A stretch of DNA of 53,814 nt from Pantoea brenneri (GTDB lineage Bacteria; Pseudomonadota; Gammaproteobacteria; Enterobacterales; Enterobacteriaceae), in contig MIEI01000026.1 of assembly GCA_002095305.1 (NCBI GenBank), forward strand, positions 1-53,814, in the 5' to 3' direction. Of the stretch, positions 32,620 to 42,169 are shown piece after piece. The translations under genes were made by a program, and so were the position numbers. Positions within the stretch are counted from its first letter, which is position 1. Each line of letters begins with the position of its first letter. The notes beneath the pieces were generated by a model. That model saw only the letters and a program-made list of their open reading frames with translations, was not told the DNA's origin and did no database searches.

Positions 32620-34317
32620 ATGACCTCCTCGCAGCTTATGCTCCGCCAGCTTGGCGAACGGGTCGGTGTGAAAAGTCTGCTCACCGAACGGGATGATAAA
32701 GCCTGGTACACCAAAGGATTTCGGGTCGGTCGGGGTGAAGCGCTGGCCGTGGTGCTGCCGCAGACGCTGCTGCAGCTGTGGCAGGTCCTGCAAATCTGCT
32801 GCGCCAGCAACGCCATTGTGCTGATGCAGGCAGCCAATACCGGAGTGACCGGTGGCTCGACGCCGGATGGCAATGATTACGATCGCGAGGTGGTGATTGT
32901 CAGTACCCGTCGGTTGAAAGGCGTACAGGTGATCGACCAGGCGCGTCAGGTGATCGCCTTTCCGGGTGCCACCCTGACCGAGCTGGAGAACATTCTCGCC
33001 CCGCTGGGCCGGGAGCCCCATTCGGTGATCGGCTCCTCCTGTATCGGCGCATCGGTGATTGGCGGTATCTGTAATAACTCCGGCGGATCGCTGATCCGGC
33101 GCGGTCCGGCCTTTACCGAAAAGTCGCTGTTTGCCCGTCTGCATGACGATGGGCGGCTGGAGATGGTGAATCATCTGGGTATCGATCTGGGAGAGAGCCC
33201 GGAAGAGATGTTACAGCGGCTGGAACAGCAGAACTACACCACCGGCGACCGGCCTGACTGGGCGGGGAAAATCTGGGCTGACGACTACGCCAGCCAGCTG
33301 CGGGACACGGCGGCGGACAGCCCGTCGCGCTTTAATGGCGATCGGCGTTATCTGCATGAAAGCGCTGGCAGCGCCGGTAAGGTGGTGGTGTTTGCGGTGC
33401 GTCTGCCGACTTTTGAAGCCAGTCCGCAGACCCGGACCTTCTATATTGGCAGCGACGATGAGCAGCAGCTGGTGGCGCTGCGGCGGGTGCTGCTGGCAGA
33501 GATGCAGGCGCTGCCGATTCAGGCTGAATATATCCATCGCAACGCCTTTGATCTCACGGTGCGCTACAGTAAACATATGATGCTGGCGATTGGCAAACTC
33601 GGTCCGCAGGCGCTGCCTGGACTGATGGCGAAGAAAGCCCGCTGGGATGTGAGGGTCAGCCATCTGCCGTTTTTACCGCGTAACAGTGTCGATCGACTGC
33701 TGCAGTTCTTTAATCAGATCACCCCGCGCGGTGTGGCGCCGCGCATTATGGCCTACCGCGACCGGTTTGAGCATCATCTGATGATCAAAGTGGAAGCACA
33801 GCAGACCGCAGAGCTGGAGGGCCTGCTGACCCGCTTCTTCAGTCAGGGTCAGGGCGATTTTTTCCTGTGTAACCAGCGGGAAGCGCGCGATGCGTTTCTG
33901 GTGCGCTTCGGCGTTGGCGGCTGCACCATCTCTTACTGTGATTATCTCGGCTACGACCCCGATCAGCGGCTGGTGGCATTTGACGTGGCGTTACGGCGTA
34001 ACGATCGGGCGTGGCGCATTGAACTGCCGCCCGAGCTGGCGGAACAGGTGCAGGTCGACTCCTGCTGTGGCCATTTTTTCTGTTACGTCAATCATCAGGA
34101 TTATGTGCTGAAACCGGGCGTGGATGCGAAGGCGTTTAAGCAGGCGGTGATTGCGGTGCTGGAGCAGCGCGGTGCGAAGTATCCGGCGGAACACAATGTC
34201 GGCCATCTCTATCGCGCGTCAGACGAACACGCAGCGCACTGGCGGATGCTGGACCCGAGCAACAGTTTTAATCCGGGGATCGGTAAAACCAGTAAGAAGA
34301 AATTCTGGGCGCAGTAA
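32620..34317 (+). CDS. dld: Quinone-dependent D-lactate dehydrogenase
   Basis: Peripheral inner-membrane flavoenzyme that oxidises D-lactate to pyruvate and reduces quinone. The 565-residue length is that of E. coli Dld. The FAD-binding PCMH domain shows MQAANTGVTGGSTPDGNDYD and IGSSCIGASVIGGICNNSGG; the C-terminal cap and membrane-binding part include HRNAFDLTVRYSKHMML and, near the end, LDPSNSFNPGIGKTSK. The gene is monocistronic and ends with a strong hairpin. The nearest regulatory site is the upstream CRP box. Confidence 0.95.
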   Translation: MTSSQLMLRQLGERVGVKSLLTERDDKAWYTKGFRVGRGEALAVVLPQTLLQLWQVLQICCASNAIVLMQAANTGVTGGSTPDGNDYDREVVIVSTRRLKGVQVIDQARQVIAFPGATLTELENILAPLGREPHSVIGSSCIGASVIGGICNNSGGSLIRRGPAFTEKSLFARLHDDGRLEMVNHLGIDLGESPEEMLQRLEQQNYTTGDRPDWAGKIWADDYASQLRDTAADSPSRFNGDRRYLHESAGSAGKVVVFAVRLPTFEASPQTRTFYIGSDDEQQLVALRRVLLAEMQALPIQAEYIHRNAFDLTVRYSKHMMLAIGKLGPQALPGLMAKKARWDVRVSHLPFLPRNSVDRLLQFFNQITPRGVAPRIMAYRDRFEHHLMIKVEAQQTAELEGLLTRFFSQGQGDFFLCNQREARDAFLVRFGVGGCTISYCDYLGYDPDQRLVAFDVALRRNDRAWRIELPPELAEQVQVDSCCGHFFCYVNHQDYVLKPGVDAKAFKQAVIAVLEQRGAKYPAEHNVGHLYRASDEHAAHWRMLDPSNSFNPGIGKTSKKKFWAQ

Positions 34318-34322
34318 GCGAT

Positions 34323-34352
34323 ACGCAATAAGGGCGGCGGCCCTTATTGCGT
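34323..34352. terminator. Hairpin between dld and yceI-type gene
   Basis: ACGCAATAAGGG and CCCTTATTGCGT make a perfect 12-base-pair stem with a six-base loop between the two convergent genes; it can act on both strands. Confidence 0.75.
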
Positions 34353-34361
34353 GGCCCGCAG

Positions 34362-34943
34362 TTATTTAGCGTAGGCTTCAGTCGACAGGGTCAGCGCAAC
34401 CTCATCACCTACCGCCGGAACATATTTATCCAGCTTAAAGTCGGAGCGCTTGATGGTGCCGGTGGCATCAAAACCAATCGCCTGCTTCTTCACCATCGGA
34501 TGCTCACCCTGCTTGTTCAGCGTGGCGTGCAGCGTCACCGGTTTGGTGATGCCTTTTAGCGTCAGGTTACCTTCAACGTCAAAACGGTTATCACCCTTCG
34601 CCACCACTTTGGTGCTGTGGAAGGTCGCGGTCGGGTATTTTGCGGTGTCGAAATAGTCTGCACCGTTAAATTCTTTGGTCAGCGCCGCAACGTGGCTGTC
34701 GATTTTGCTGACCGGCAGCGTTACATCAACACGTGACTGCTCAGGATGATCTTTATCGAACACCAGCGTGCCGCTGGCATCCGGGATATCGGCGGTCGGG
34801 TGTGAGAAACCGAAATGATTCCAGCTGACCACCACCGAGGTGTGCTCAGGATTGAGCTGGTAGTGCATCGCTTCTGCCTGAGAGACAGGAACATACAGGC
34901 TGGCAACGGCTAACAGGGGCAGCGCAATACGCTTGAGGTTCTT
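34362..34943 (-). CDS. YceI-family periplasmic lipid-binding protein
   Basis: Secreted lipocalin-like protein of 193 residues. YceI-fold proteins bind polyisoprenoids or amphiphiles in the periplasm; E. coli YceI is base-induced. The GTG start at 34943 with AAGGA upstream gives MKNLKRIALPLLAVASLYVPVSQA as a signal peptide. Body signatures: HTSVVVSWNHFGFSHPTADI, FNGADYFDTAKYPTATFHST and EGNLTLKGITKPVTL. It is monocistronic and convergent with dld. Confidence 0.9.
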   Translation of the reverse strand, partial: KNLKRIALPLLAVASLYVPVSQAEAMHYQLNPEHTSVVVSWNHFGFSHPTADIPDASGTLVFDKDHPEQSRVDVTLPVSKIDSHVAALTKEFNGADYFDTAKYPTATFHSTKVVAKGDNRFDVEGNLTLKGITKPVTLHATLNKQGEHPMVKKQAIGFDATGTIKRSDFKLDKYVPAVGDEVALTLSTEAYAK

Positions 34944-35065
34944 CACGATAAATTCCTTGTACAACTCAAAAATGTAAACTGAGTGTGGTGCAATTCGACC
35001 GGAATAAACAGTGAAGAGATTTGTCGGTAATTTTCAAATAAATTCAGCAACCTTGCTGCTGCAAC

Positions 35066-37429
35066 TCAGGTCGCACCACCGGTGGTAAATAAGACCCGCC
35101 AGCGACGCCGCGCCTGAATCAGGTCGTGGTGCAGTTGCTGCAAGCTGACAACGTCCAGCGCCTCTATCGCCGCCGCATCCGGGTCGGTCAGGCCATTCAG
35201 CTGGCGTAACCGGGCCAGCGGTGTATCAAGCCGTTCGCGATGCAGACTGGCCTTCAGTGCCACCAGATCGCAGCCTGCCAGCGCCTCATTCAGTGAACGC
35301 AGAAAATTACGGCAGTAGCGCAGCAGCGACAGCGCGCTGTAATCGGGCGACTGCAGCGTGAACAGCACGCCATCCTGATCGGCGCAGCGCAGATAGCGGC
35401 TGCTGACCACATACCCTATCTGCTGTTCTACCCGGTAACGCTGGAAGAAACGCGGCTCATACAGCAGCGCCAGCGCCCGCAGCGCAGCCAGCTGTTGCGC
35501 CTGCTGGGGCGAAGCGCGTGACGCCTGGTGCAGCGGAATAAACAGCAGCAAGGCGTTATCGCGGCTGGCGTGCGGCAGCGCGATCATGCCGCTCGGTGCG
35601 GTCATCCGCATCGGCGGTGCTGCCGGATTGACCGGCAGCGGCAGCGCGCTCAGTCGGCGGGCAATCAGCGTCTGCAGCGCCGGGCTGCCGCCGGTGAACA
35701 GCGCCCGCCAGCAGGCTGGTGAAAAGGTTGATGTCAGCTGATAAGGCAACTGCTGCAACAGTGCGCGGATGGCAATAGTGTCGGGCGGCGGTAGCGGTTC
35801 GTCGTCGACCGGTGGCGTCAGCGCCTGCACCAGCTGATGCAGCGCCCAGTCCGCCACCGCCAGGTCGTGGGGCAGTTGCAGCGTCAGTTGCCACACGCCC
35901 TCCACTTCCTGCCATTCGCCCTGGCCACCTGAGTGACGCAAGGCGGCGAACAACGGACGCAGCCGGCGACCATAAGCGTGACCCACGGCCGCGCTGAAGG
36001 TTGAAAAAAACTCCGGCCGCAGCAGCAGCGTGGCGGTTTTGTTGCTGGCCGGGTCGGCGTCGTGGCCCGCCTCAGCGGTCGGACTGTCAGCCTCGCCGTG
36101 GCCGGTCGGTTCCGCAGCAGAATAATGCGGCAACGGCACCGCCTGCGACGGCAGCGGCTGATGGGTCAGCGGTGCCGCCAGCGGATAGAAAGCGAATTCT
36201 GCCGCACTGCTGGCGGCAGGCAGCACCGGCTGCCACGGGTGCAATGCCAGACTGAAGCCCTGGGTGTGGCAATTTTCCTCAGCCGCCTGCGGGCTGCACA
36301 CCAGCGTGGTGCCGGGCGCATCCGCCAGCGTGGCCAGCCATGACGCAAACGCGCCGACCCCGGCTTGCGGGGCAAAGCCAAAGGCGCGCTCACGCAGCTG
36401 ATCGAGCGGCGTCAGCGCCGCAAAACGCTGTTGCGCCAGCTGAAGATAATGCTGTTGCTGCGGCTGACGGGTCTGCTTCAGTGCGGCTAACCAGCGCCCG
36501 AACAGTGCGTTAACCGCTTCAGGCTGATCGGTGTCGATGCTCAGCGCCAGCCACACCGCATTATCCGCCTGGTAGAGCCACTTCAGGCTCAGCCGATCGG
36601 CCAGTCGCTGCTGGCGCAGTGTGGCCAGCAGCGAGCCCGGCGCTTCTTCCAGCAGAAATTCGCGCCATAACGTGACACCGTCACTACTGTCCAGCAGCCA
36701 GCTGCGCCACAGCGCGGCCGGTGTGCTGTTGGCAAGCCGCAATCCGGCACTGACCGACAGCGTGGGCCGCGGCGTCTCCTGCTGCCACTGACCGTCCGGC
36801 AGCGCGGCGGCAAAGGTGCGCGCCAGCTGCTCAAGCTGGTCCAGCGACTGCGGTCCCTGTAGCCAGAGCTGCATATTAGCGGCATAAAAATGGCGCTGAT
36901 GGAACTGACGCAGCGCCTGTTGCAGCGCGGTCATCTCTTCGCCAAAGCTGGCGCGACTGCCAATCTGAAAGCGCCGAAACGCCGGTGGTGAGGTGGCGGC
37001 ATGCAGTAGCGCGGCTTCGGTACGGGAGGGTTGATGCTGCTGGATCAGCTGATATTCAGCCTCAATCACCGCGATTTCCTGACGGATTGCCTGATGGTCG
37101 AGCAGCGGATGGCACAGCATATCCTGCAGGCGCGCCAGTCCGTCAGCCAGCTGCGGTGGCGCAACCTCAAAAAACCAGGCGCTGCGCCGGGCCAGCGTGG
37201 TGGCGTTGACCCGACCACCCTGCGCGGCAATCCAGCTCATCAGTCGCCCGTCGTCCGGCCAGCCAGCGCTGCCGGTGAACAGCAGATGCTCCAGCAGGTG
37301 CGCCAGCCCCGGCCAGCGGTCCGGCTCATCATGGCTGCCGGCGCCGACCTGAATTAACGCTGCGGCCTGGCGCGCATCAGGCTGATGCACTAGTTCCACC
37401 CGCAAGCCGTTAATCTCCAGGCGGCGCAC
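35066..37429 (-). CDS. pqqF: PqqF, M16-family peptidase of PQQ biosynthesis
   Basis: Zinc peptidase of the insulinase/pitrilysin family which processes the crosslinked PqqA peptide. The inverted zinc motif HLLEH is at residues 44-48 and the downstream glutamate region is IRQEIAVIEAEYQ. About 787 residues from the GTG at 37429, which begins two codons after the pqqE stop; the longer frame upstream is only the antisense-free shadow of pqqE. The C-terminal domains are divergent, as usual for PqqF. It closes the pqqABCDEF operon, so it is transcribed from the pqqA promoter. Confidence 0.9.
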   Translation of the reverse strand: MRRLEINGLRVELVHQPDARQAAALIQVGAGSHDEPDRWPGLAHLLEHLLFTGSAGWPDDGRLMSWIAAQGGRVNATTLARRSAWFFEVAPPQLADGLARLQDMLCHPLLDHQAIRQEIAVIEAEYQLIQQHQPSRTEAALLHAATSPPAFRRFQIGSRASFGEEMTALQQALRQFHQRHFYAANMQLWLQGPQSLDQLEQLARTFAAALPDGQWQQETPRPTLSVSAGLRLANSTPAALWRSWLLDSSDGVTLWREFLLEEAPGSLLATLRQQRLADRLSLKWLYQADNAVWLALSIDTDQPEAVNALFGRWLAALKQTRQPQQQHYLQLAQQRFAALTPLDQLRERAFGFAPQAGVGAFASWLATLADAPGTTLVCSPQAAEENCHTQGFSLALHPWQPVLPAASSAAEFAFYPLAAPLTHQPLPSQAVPLPHYSAAEPTGHGEADSPTAEAGHDADPASNKTATLLLRPEFFSTFSAAVGHAYGRRLRPLFAALRHSGGQGEWQEVEGVWQLTLQLPHDLAVADWALHQLVQALTPPVDDEPLPPPDTIAIRALLQQLPYQLTSTFSPACWRALFTGGSPALQTLIARRLSALPLPVNPAAPPMRMTAPSGMIALPHASRDNALLLFIPLHQASRASPQQAQQLAALRALALLYEPRFFQRYRVEQQIGYVVSSRYLRCADQDGVLFTLQSPDYSALSLLRYCRNFLRSLNEALAGCDLVALKASLHRERLDTPLARLRQLNGLTDPDAAAIEALDVVSLQQLHHDLIQARRRWRVLFTTGGAT

Positions 37430-37431
37430 GG

Positions 37432-38574
37432 TTACAGGTTCCGGGTCTTGTAGATCAGCTGAGAATTGCTGCGATTGCGGAACTGCAGCTGTCCAATTTT
37501 GATGTCGCTGCAATCGGCTTCGCGGCGTGCGGCGAGGATCGTGTCGTGATGCGGCGATTTGCTGCAGACCGGATCGGCGTTGTCGGCATTGCCGGTCAGC
37601 ATGTAAGCCTGACAGCGACAGCCGCCAAAGTCCTTCTCTTTCTCGTCGCAGGAGCGGCACGGCTCCGGCATCCAGTCGTAACCGCGATAACGGTTAAAAC
37701 CAAACGAGTGATACCAGATGTCATCCAGCCGCTGATCCAGCACCGACGGAAACTCCACCGGCAGCTGGCGCGCACTGTGGCACGGCAGCGCGGTGCCTTC
37801 CGGCGTGACGCTGAGGAAAATCGCGCCCCAGCCGCCCATGCAGCCTTTCGGACGCTCTTCATAATAGTCAGGCGTGACGAACAGCAGGTTGGTCAGGTTA
37901 CCGCTGGCGCTCATCCGCTCACGGTAACGGCTGACCACCGCTTCGGCGCGGGCAATCTGTTCGCGGGTCGGCAGCAGCCCTTCACGGTTGAGCTGCGCCC
38001 AGCCATAAAACTGGCAGGTCGCCAGCTCCACATCATCCGCTTCCAGCTCGATGCAGAGATCGATGATTTTATCGATCTGGTCGATGTTATGGCGGTGCAG
38101 CACGAAGTTCAGCACCATCGGATAGCCGTGCGCCTTAACCGCCTTCGCCATTTCCAGCTTCTGCTGGAAGGCTTTTTTCGATCCGGCCAGCGCGGCGTTC
38201 AGGGTTTCATCACTGGCCTGAAAACTGATCTGAATATGATCCAGCCCGGCTTCGCTGAACGCATCCAGCTTTTTCTCGGTCAGGCCAATGCCGGAGGTGA
38301 TCAGATTGGTGTAGAAGCCGAGGTCACGCGCCGCTTTGATCAGCTCCGGCAGATCCTTACGCACCAGCGGCTCACCGCCGGAAAAACCGAGCTGTACGCT
38401 GCCCATGGCGCGCGCCTGGCGAAACACCTCGATCCACTGCTCAGTGGTCAGCTCTTTTTCCTGCTGGGCAAAATCGAGCGGATTTGAGCAGTACGGGCAC
38501 TGCAGCGGGCAGCGATAGGTCAGCTCCGCCAGCAGCCAGAGCGGCGGATTTACGCCAGGTTTACTCGGGGTCAC
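37432..38574 (-). CDS. pqqE: PqqE, radical SAM PqqA glutamate-tyrosine crosslinking enzyme
   Basis: Radical SAM/SPASM enzyme that, with PqqD as chaperone, joins the glutamate and tyrosine of PqqA. The SAM cluster motif is [12 protein letters not shown] near the N terminus, followed by [19 protein letters not shown] cysteines lie in the C-terminal part ([20 protein letters not shown], near the end [11 protein letters not shown]). The GTG at 38574 yields [15 protein letters not shown] and fits homologue length; an ATG at 38598 is also open. It overlaps pqqD by 14 bases. Confidence 0.95.
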   Translation of the reverse strand: MTPSKPGVNPPLWLLAELTYRCPLQCPYCSNPLDFAQQEKELTTEQWIEVFRQARAMGSVQLGFSGGEPLVRKDLPELIKAARDLGFYTNLITSGIGLTEKKLDAFSEAGLDHIQISFQASDETLNAALAGSKKAFQQKLEMAKAVKAHGYPMVLNFVLHRHNIDQIDKIIDLCIELEADDVELATCQFYGWAQLNREGLLPTREQIARAEAVVSRYRERMSASGNLTNLLFVTPDYYEERPKGCMGGWGAIFLSVTPEGTALPCHSARQLPVEFPSVLDQRLDDIWYHSFGFNRYRGYDWMPEPCRSCDEKEKDFGGCRCQAYMLTGNADNADPVCSKSPHHDTILAARREADCSDIKIGQLQFRNRSNSQLIYKTRNL

Positions 38575-38839
38575 GGAACTGTATCCACTTCTGTTCATAG
38601 GCTGATTGCAGGAACTCTTTCACATCGTCGCCGACGCCGCCGGCTTCCGGGAAGCGGCTGTCGAGCGTGGCAATAATGGCGGCGATATCCTGTTTGCCGT
38701 CCACCAGCGCAAGGATGGCCGCGGCGGTTTCGTTGAGCTTCGCCATCCCTTCCGGATAGAGCACCACGTGGCTATCCTGCGCGGCTTCCCACTGCATGCG
38801 GTAGCCGCGACGGAACGCGGCAATCAAGTTTTCATTCAT
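38561..38839 (-). CDS. pqqD: PqqD, PqqA peptide chaperone
   Basis: RRE-type peptide-binding protein of 92 residues which presents PqqA to PqqE. Typical segments are [20 protein letters not shown], then [20 protein letters not shown] and [19 protein letters not shown]. Length and position between pqqC and pqqE are canonical; three bases separate it from pqqC. Confidence 0.95.
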   Translation of the reverse strand: MNENLIAAFRRGYRMQWEAAQDSHVVLYPEGMAKLNETAAAILALVDGKQDIAAIIATLDSRFPEAGGVGDDVKEFLQSAYEQKWIQFRDPE

Positions 38840-38842
38840 CTG

Positions 38843-39598
38843 TTATACCAGTCGGGTGGTGTGCCACGCCGCCTTGTCGGTGACGGTGTGGTAAGGCGGA
38901 CGCTTAAGCTCATAGGCCATGGTCATCGCGTCGAGCATGCTCCACAAAATATCGAGCTTAAACTGCAAAATTTCCAGCATCCGGTTCTGCTTTTCAGCGG
39001 TGGTGCAGAATTCCAGCGCCAGCGCCAGGCCATGTTCCACATCGCGGTTCGCCTGGCTCAGGCGGCTGCGGAAGTAGAAATAGCCCTCTTCTTTGATCCA
39101 CGGATAGTGCTGTGGCCAGCTGTCGAGGCGCGACTGATGGATCTGCGGCGCAAACAGCTCGGTCAGCGAACTGCAGGCTGCTTCCTGCCAGTTGGCGCGA
39201 CGGGCAAAGTTGACGTAGGCGTCAACCGCAAAACGCACGCCTGGCAGCACGTGCCGCTCGGAGATCAGTTCTTCACGCGTTAGCCCGACCGCTTCGCCGA
39301 GCTGCAGCCAGGCTTCAATTCCGCCTTCTGCGCCATTGCTGCCGTCGTGATCGAGGATACGCTGCACCCATTTACGCCGGGTCGCCGGATCGGGACAGTT
39401 AGCCATAATGGCAGCATCTTTCAGCGGAATGGTGGTCTGGTAGTAAAAGCGATTCGCCACCCATCCCTGAATCTGCTCGCGCGTCGCCTGACCGTTATGC
39501 ATCGCGATGTGATACGGATGATGAATATGGTAGTAAGCGCCTTTGTCGCGCAGGGCCTGTTCAAAAGCCTGCGGCGACAGCGTGTCAGTGATCTGCAT
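38843..39598 (-). CDS. pqqC: PqqC, pyrroloquinoline-quinone synthase
   Basis: Cofactor-less oxidase which closes the ring and performs the final eight-electron oxidation to PQQ. The 251-residue all-helical protein has signature segments [20 protein letters not shown] near residue 22 and [20 protein letters not shown]. Full length, in the standard place, three bases after pqqB. Confidence 0.97.
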   Translation of the reverse strand: MQITDTLSPQAFEQALRDKGAYYHIHHPYHIAMHNGQATREQIQGWVANRFYYQTTIPLKDAAIMANCPDPATRRKWVQRILDHDGSNGAEGGIEAWLQLGEAVGLTREELISERHVLPGVRFAVDAYVNFARRANWQEAACSSLTELFAPQIHQSRLDSWPQHYPWIKEEGYFYFRSRLSQANRDVEHGLALALEFCTTAEKQNRMLEILQFKLDILWSMLDAMTMAYELKRPPYHTVTDKAAWHTTRLV

Positions 39599-39601
39599 GA
39601 T

Positions 39602-40519
39602 TTAGTCCTGAAGGTGGATCGCCATTCCGTCCCAGCTCACCTCAATCCCTTGCTGCGTCAGGAACTGACGCTGAGGGGACTGCTCGTTGAGAATCGGATT
39701 GGTGTTGTTAATGTGAATCAGAATTTTGCGTTTTGCCGGCAGCGAGGCCAGCAGCGCCATCAGCCCCTGCTCTTCGGCCAGCGCCAGGTGACCCATCGCT
39801 TTGCCGGTATTTTTACCGACGCCGGTGGTCAGCAGTTCATCATCCTGCCAGACCGTGCCGTCGATCAGCAGGCAGTCGGCTTTTTGCAGCCACGGCAGGA
39901 TCACCGCATCCGGTTCGCCGAGGCCCGGCGCATACAGCAGCGTTTTGCCGCTGGTGCGATGTTCGATAAACAGCGCCACGTTGTGGCCCGGCAGCGGCCG
40001 ATCGCGGTAAGGCGAATAGGGCGGCGCGTTGCTGAGAATCGGAATCGCGGTGAACTGCAGATCGCGGCAGACATCGACGCTGAACGGCGTCAGCGGAGCG
40101 ATCGGCCGGTGCTGCAAACCGCCGTTCCAGTGGGTCAGCATCGGAAAGATCGGGAAGCCGCTGCTGAGGTCGTGATGCACTTCCGGCGTACACCACACCT
40201 GATGTGGGCAGCCTTCACGCAGGCTGAGCAGCCCGGTGGTGTGGTCGATCTGGCTGTCGGTCAGAATAATCGCGCCGATCGCCGTGCCGCGCAGCACCCC
40301 GTGACGGGTTAATTCGGGCGTATGCAGAATCTGCTGACTGATGTCGGGCGAGGCGTTACATAACACCCAGTCTTCGCCATTATCGCTGAGGATAATCGAC
40401 GATTGGGTACGTGCACTGGCCTGAATGGTGCCGGTACGCACGCCATGACAGTTAGCGCAGTTACAGTTCCACTGCGGAAATCCGCCACCAGCGGCTGAGC
40501 CGAGGACTTTAATAAACAT
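39602..40519 (-). CDS. pqqB: PqqB, metallo-beta-lactamase-fold PQQ biosynthesis enzyme
   Basis: Metallo-hydrolase-fold protein of 305 residues; it is thought to hydroxylate the processed Glu-Tyr intermediate. The start reads [20 protein letters not shown] with the CNCANC cysteine cluster; the metal site includes [13 protein letters not shown] and the late [11 protein letters not shown]. Downstream of pqqA by 54 bases, all on the minus strand. Confidence 0.97.
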   Translation of the reverse strand: MFIKVLGSAAGGGFPQWNCNCANCHGVRTGTIQASARTQSSIILSDNGEDWVLCNASPDISQQILHTPELTRHGVLRGTAIGAIILTDSQIDHTTGLLSLREGCPHQVWCTPEVHHDLSSGFPIFPMLTHWNGGLQHRPIAPLTPFSVDVCRDLQFTAIPILSNAPPYSPYRDRPLPGHNVALFIEHRTSGKTLLYAPGLGEPDAVILPWLQKADCLLIDGTVWQDDELLTTGVGKNTGKAMGHLALAEEQGLMALLASLPAKRKILIHINNTNPILNEQSPQRQFLTQQGIEVSWDGMAIHLQD

Positions 40520-40573
40520 GAAGGAAAACCAGAAGTTGAAACAAAATGCCCGCGCAGATGGCGGGCAGAATTA

Positions 40574-40645
40574 TTAACGGTTGGAGATGTACAGAGTCAC
40601 TTCCAGGCCGAGACGCAGATCAACGAAAGTTGGCTTTTTCCACAT
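40574..40645 (-). CDS. pqqA: PqqA, precursor peptide of PQQ
   Basis: A 23-residue ribosomal peptide whose glutamate (E15) and tyrosine (Y19), in the conserved motif EVTLYISNR, become the PQQ skeleton. The ribosome site AGAGGAAA is at good spacing. It heads the pqq operon; the promoter should lie in the 146 bases between this gene and the dipeptidase. Confidence 0.97.
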   Translation of the reverse strand: MWKKPTFVDLRLGLEVTLYISNR

Positions 40646-40791
40646 GATTTATTTCCTCTTGAGTAACAGTAAATTAGCGGCCAGAAAATCCGGCGACCGG
40701 GTGTGAAACGCGATCCCAGTCACAAATTTGCCGACAGATGTTGCGCCAATGGCGCGTCGAGATCAACCCGAAAGAAGTAAGGAAATTGTTA

Positions 40792-41808
40792 TCACAGACC
40801 GGTTTGCGCTAAAACCCGCTGCCAGTTTCCCCACGCCAGCTTCTCTGTCAGTGTTTGATCATAGCCCGCTTCCCGCAAAGCGGCGAGCAGACGCGGTAAT
40901 CCGCTGACATCGCCCAGCGCCTCCGGCGGGGTTATACCGTCGAAATCGGAGCCAAACGCCACATGGTCGCTGCCCATTATCCTCAACAGATGATCACAAT
41001 GCTTAACAATTTCTGTCAACGGAGTGTTACTGTCGCGCTGACCATCGGCGCGCAAAAAGGCGTTGCCGAAATTAATCCCGACCAGTCCGCCGCTGTCGCG
41101 GATCGCCACCAGTTGGGCATCGGTCAGGTTACGCGGCTGGGGACAGAGCGCATGCGCATTGGAATGGCTGGCGACCAGCGGCGCATCAGAGAGTCGCGCG
41201 GTATCCCGGAACGCTTTTTCATTCATGTGCGATACGTCGATCATCATTCGCAGCGCATTAGCCTGCTTAATCAGCGCCTCGCCCGCCGCCGTCAGCCCCG
41301 GACCGGTATCGGGCGAGCCGGGAAAGCTGCCGCTAACCCCCTGACCAAACCGGTTAGGCAGATTCCAGAAGGGCCCGATGCTGCGCACCCCGGCCTGCCA
41401 GAACGCCTGTAATGCCTCGCCGTCGCCGTCCAGCGCATCGGCGCCCTCGATATGTGCCACCATCGCCAGCACGCCTGCGGCGCGGCAGGCCGCAATCTCG
41501 TCATGGCTGCGGCAGATGCGCGCCCGTCCACCTGACGCATCGGCCAGCTGCTGCAGAATTTCGAGCTGTTGCCACATAATCTGCAGTGGTTCATATGGCT
41601 CCTCGGCGCGTGCCGGAACGGTGCGGGCAATGTACTCCTGCGGGGGCACAAAGATCGCAAACAACCCGCCGCCGAGTCCGCCCTGCTGAATGCGAGGAAA
41701 ATCGAGGTGGCCTCGTTCAATACCCTGATAAAACGCCTGCGCGGGCGCATCGCGATGATGCAGCCACAGATTAAGCAGCAGATCGTTGTGACCATCAAAA
41801 ATCAACAT
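40792..41808 (-). CDS. Membrane-dipeptidase (renal dipeptidase, M19) family protein
   Basis: Zinc dipeptidase of 338 residues from the ATG at 41808 (MLIFDGHNDLLLNLWLHH); a longer frame to 41877 exists without need. Zinc ligands: FDGHNDLLL, E in AMVAHIEGADAL, IDVSHMNEKAF and VASHSNAHA, and the distal FGSDFDG. It would cleave dipeptides, possibly D-containing. It lies directly upstream of pqqA on the same strand with a 146-base gap; M19 peptidases are found beside pqq genes in other bacteria, so a role in recycling PqqA fragments is conceivable but unproven. Confidence 0.85.
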   Translation of the reverse strand: MLIFDGHNDLLLNLWLHHRDAPAQAFYQGIERGHLDFPRIQQGGLGGGLFAIFVPPQEYIARTVPARAEEPYEPLQIMWQQLEILQQLADASGGRARICRSHDEIAACRAAGVLAMVAHIEGADALDGDGEALQAFWQAGVRSIGPFWNLPNRFGQGVSGSFPGSPDTGPGLTAAGEALIKQANALRMMIDVSHMNEKAFRDTARLSDAPLVASHSNAHALCPQPRNLTDAQLVAIRDSGGLVGINFGNAFLRADGQRDSNTPLTEIVKHCDHLLRIMGSDHVAFGSDFDGITPPEALGDVSGLPRLLAALREAGYDQTLTEKLAWGNWQRVLAQTGL

Positions 41809-42169
41809 AAGCGTCCACCCGAATAAACAGGCGACCATGCTACCCCTGCCCGGCGGATTCATCAAACCGCAGCGCACCCAGGGTGTTGTCCTGAAGTTAG
41901 CATGGTGCGGTACCGAGGGCTTTTATCATGAACCGGGCAGATTATCGGCGGAATCAAAGCAGCAGGCGCGTGTTGGCAGGCAGGTGTGCATCACTAAGTT
42001 TTACAGCCCGTATCCTGATTCTTAATGGGCAAATACCGGCTTTAAACTGTACCACAACACTTAATAATTATTTTTGCGTAACGCAGTAAATTTATTTATC
42101 TTTATTTCAGTTTTTCAGGAATAGGGAGTGTTGTTCCTTTTAACACCAATACTGATGGAGAATGGAAGC
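41809..42169. other. AT-rich control region of putative effector
   Basis: No gene found. The last 130 bases become strongly AT-rich (TTAATAATTATTTTTGCG, then TTTATTTATCTTTATTTC), unlike the flanking core genes, and lead into the effector gene. A GTG-initiated frame extension from 42128 is thought untranslated. Confidence 0.5.

Noticed and set aside
37546..38487. 313-codon open frame antisense to pqqE
   Set aside because: Shadow of the well-identified radical SAM gene; no motifs or start signals.
40700..40730. CRP-like site upstream of pqqA (TGTGA and TCACA)
   Set aside because: The half-sites are separated by far more than six bases, so geometry does not fit CRP.
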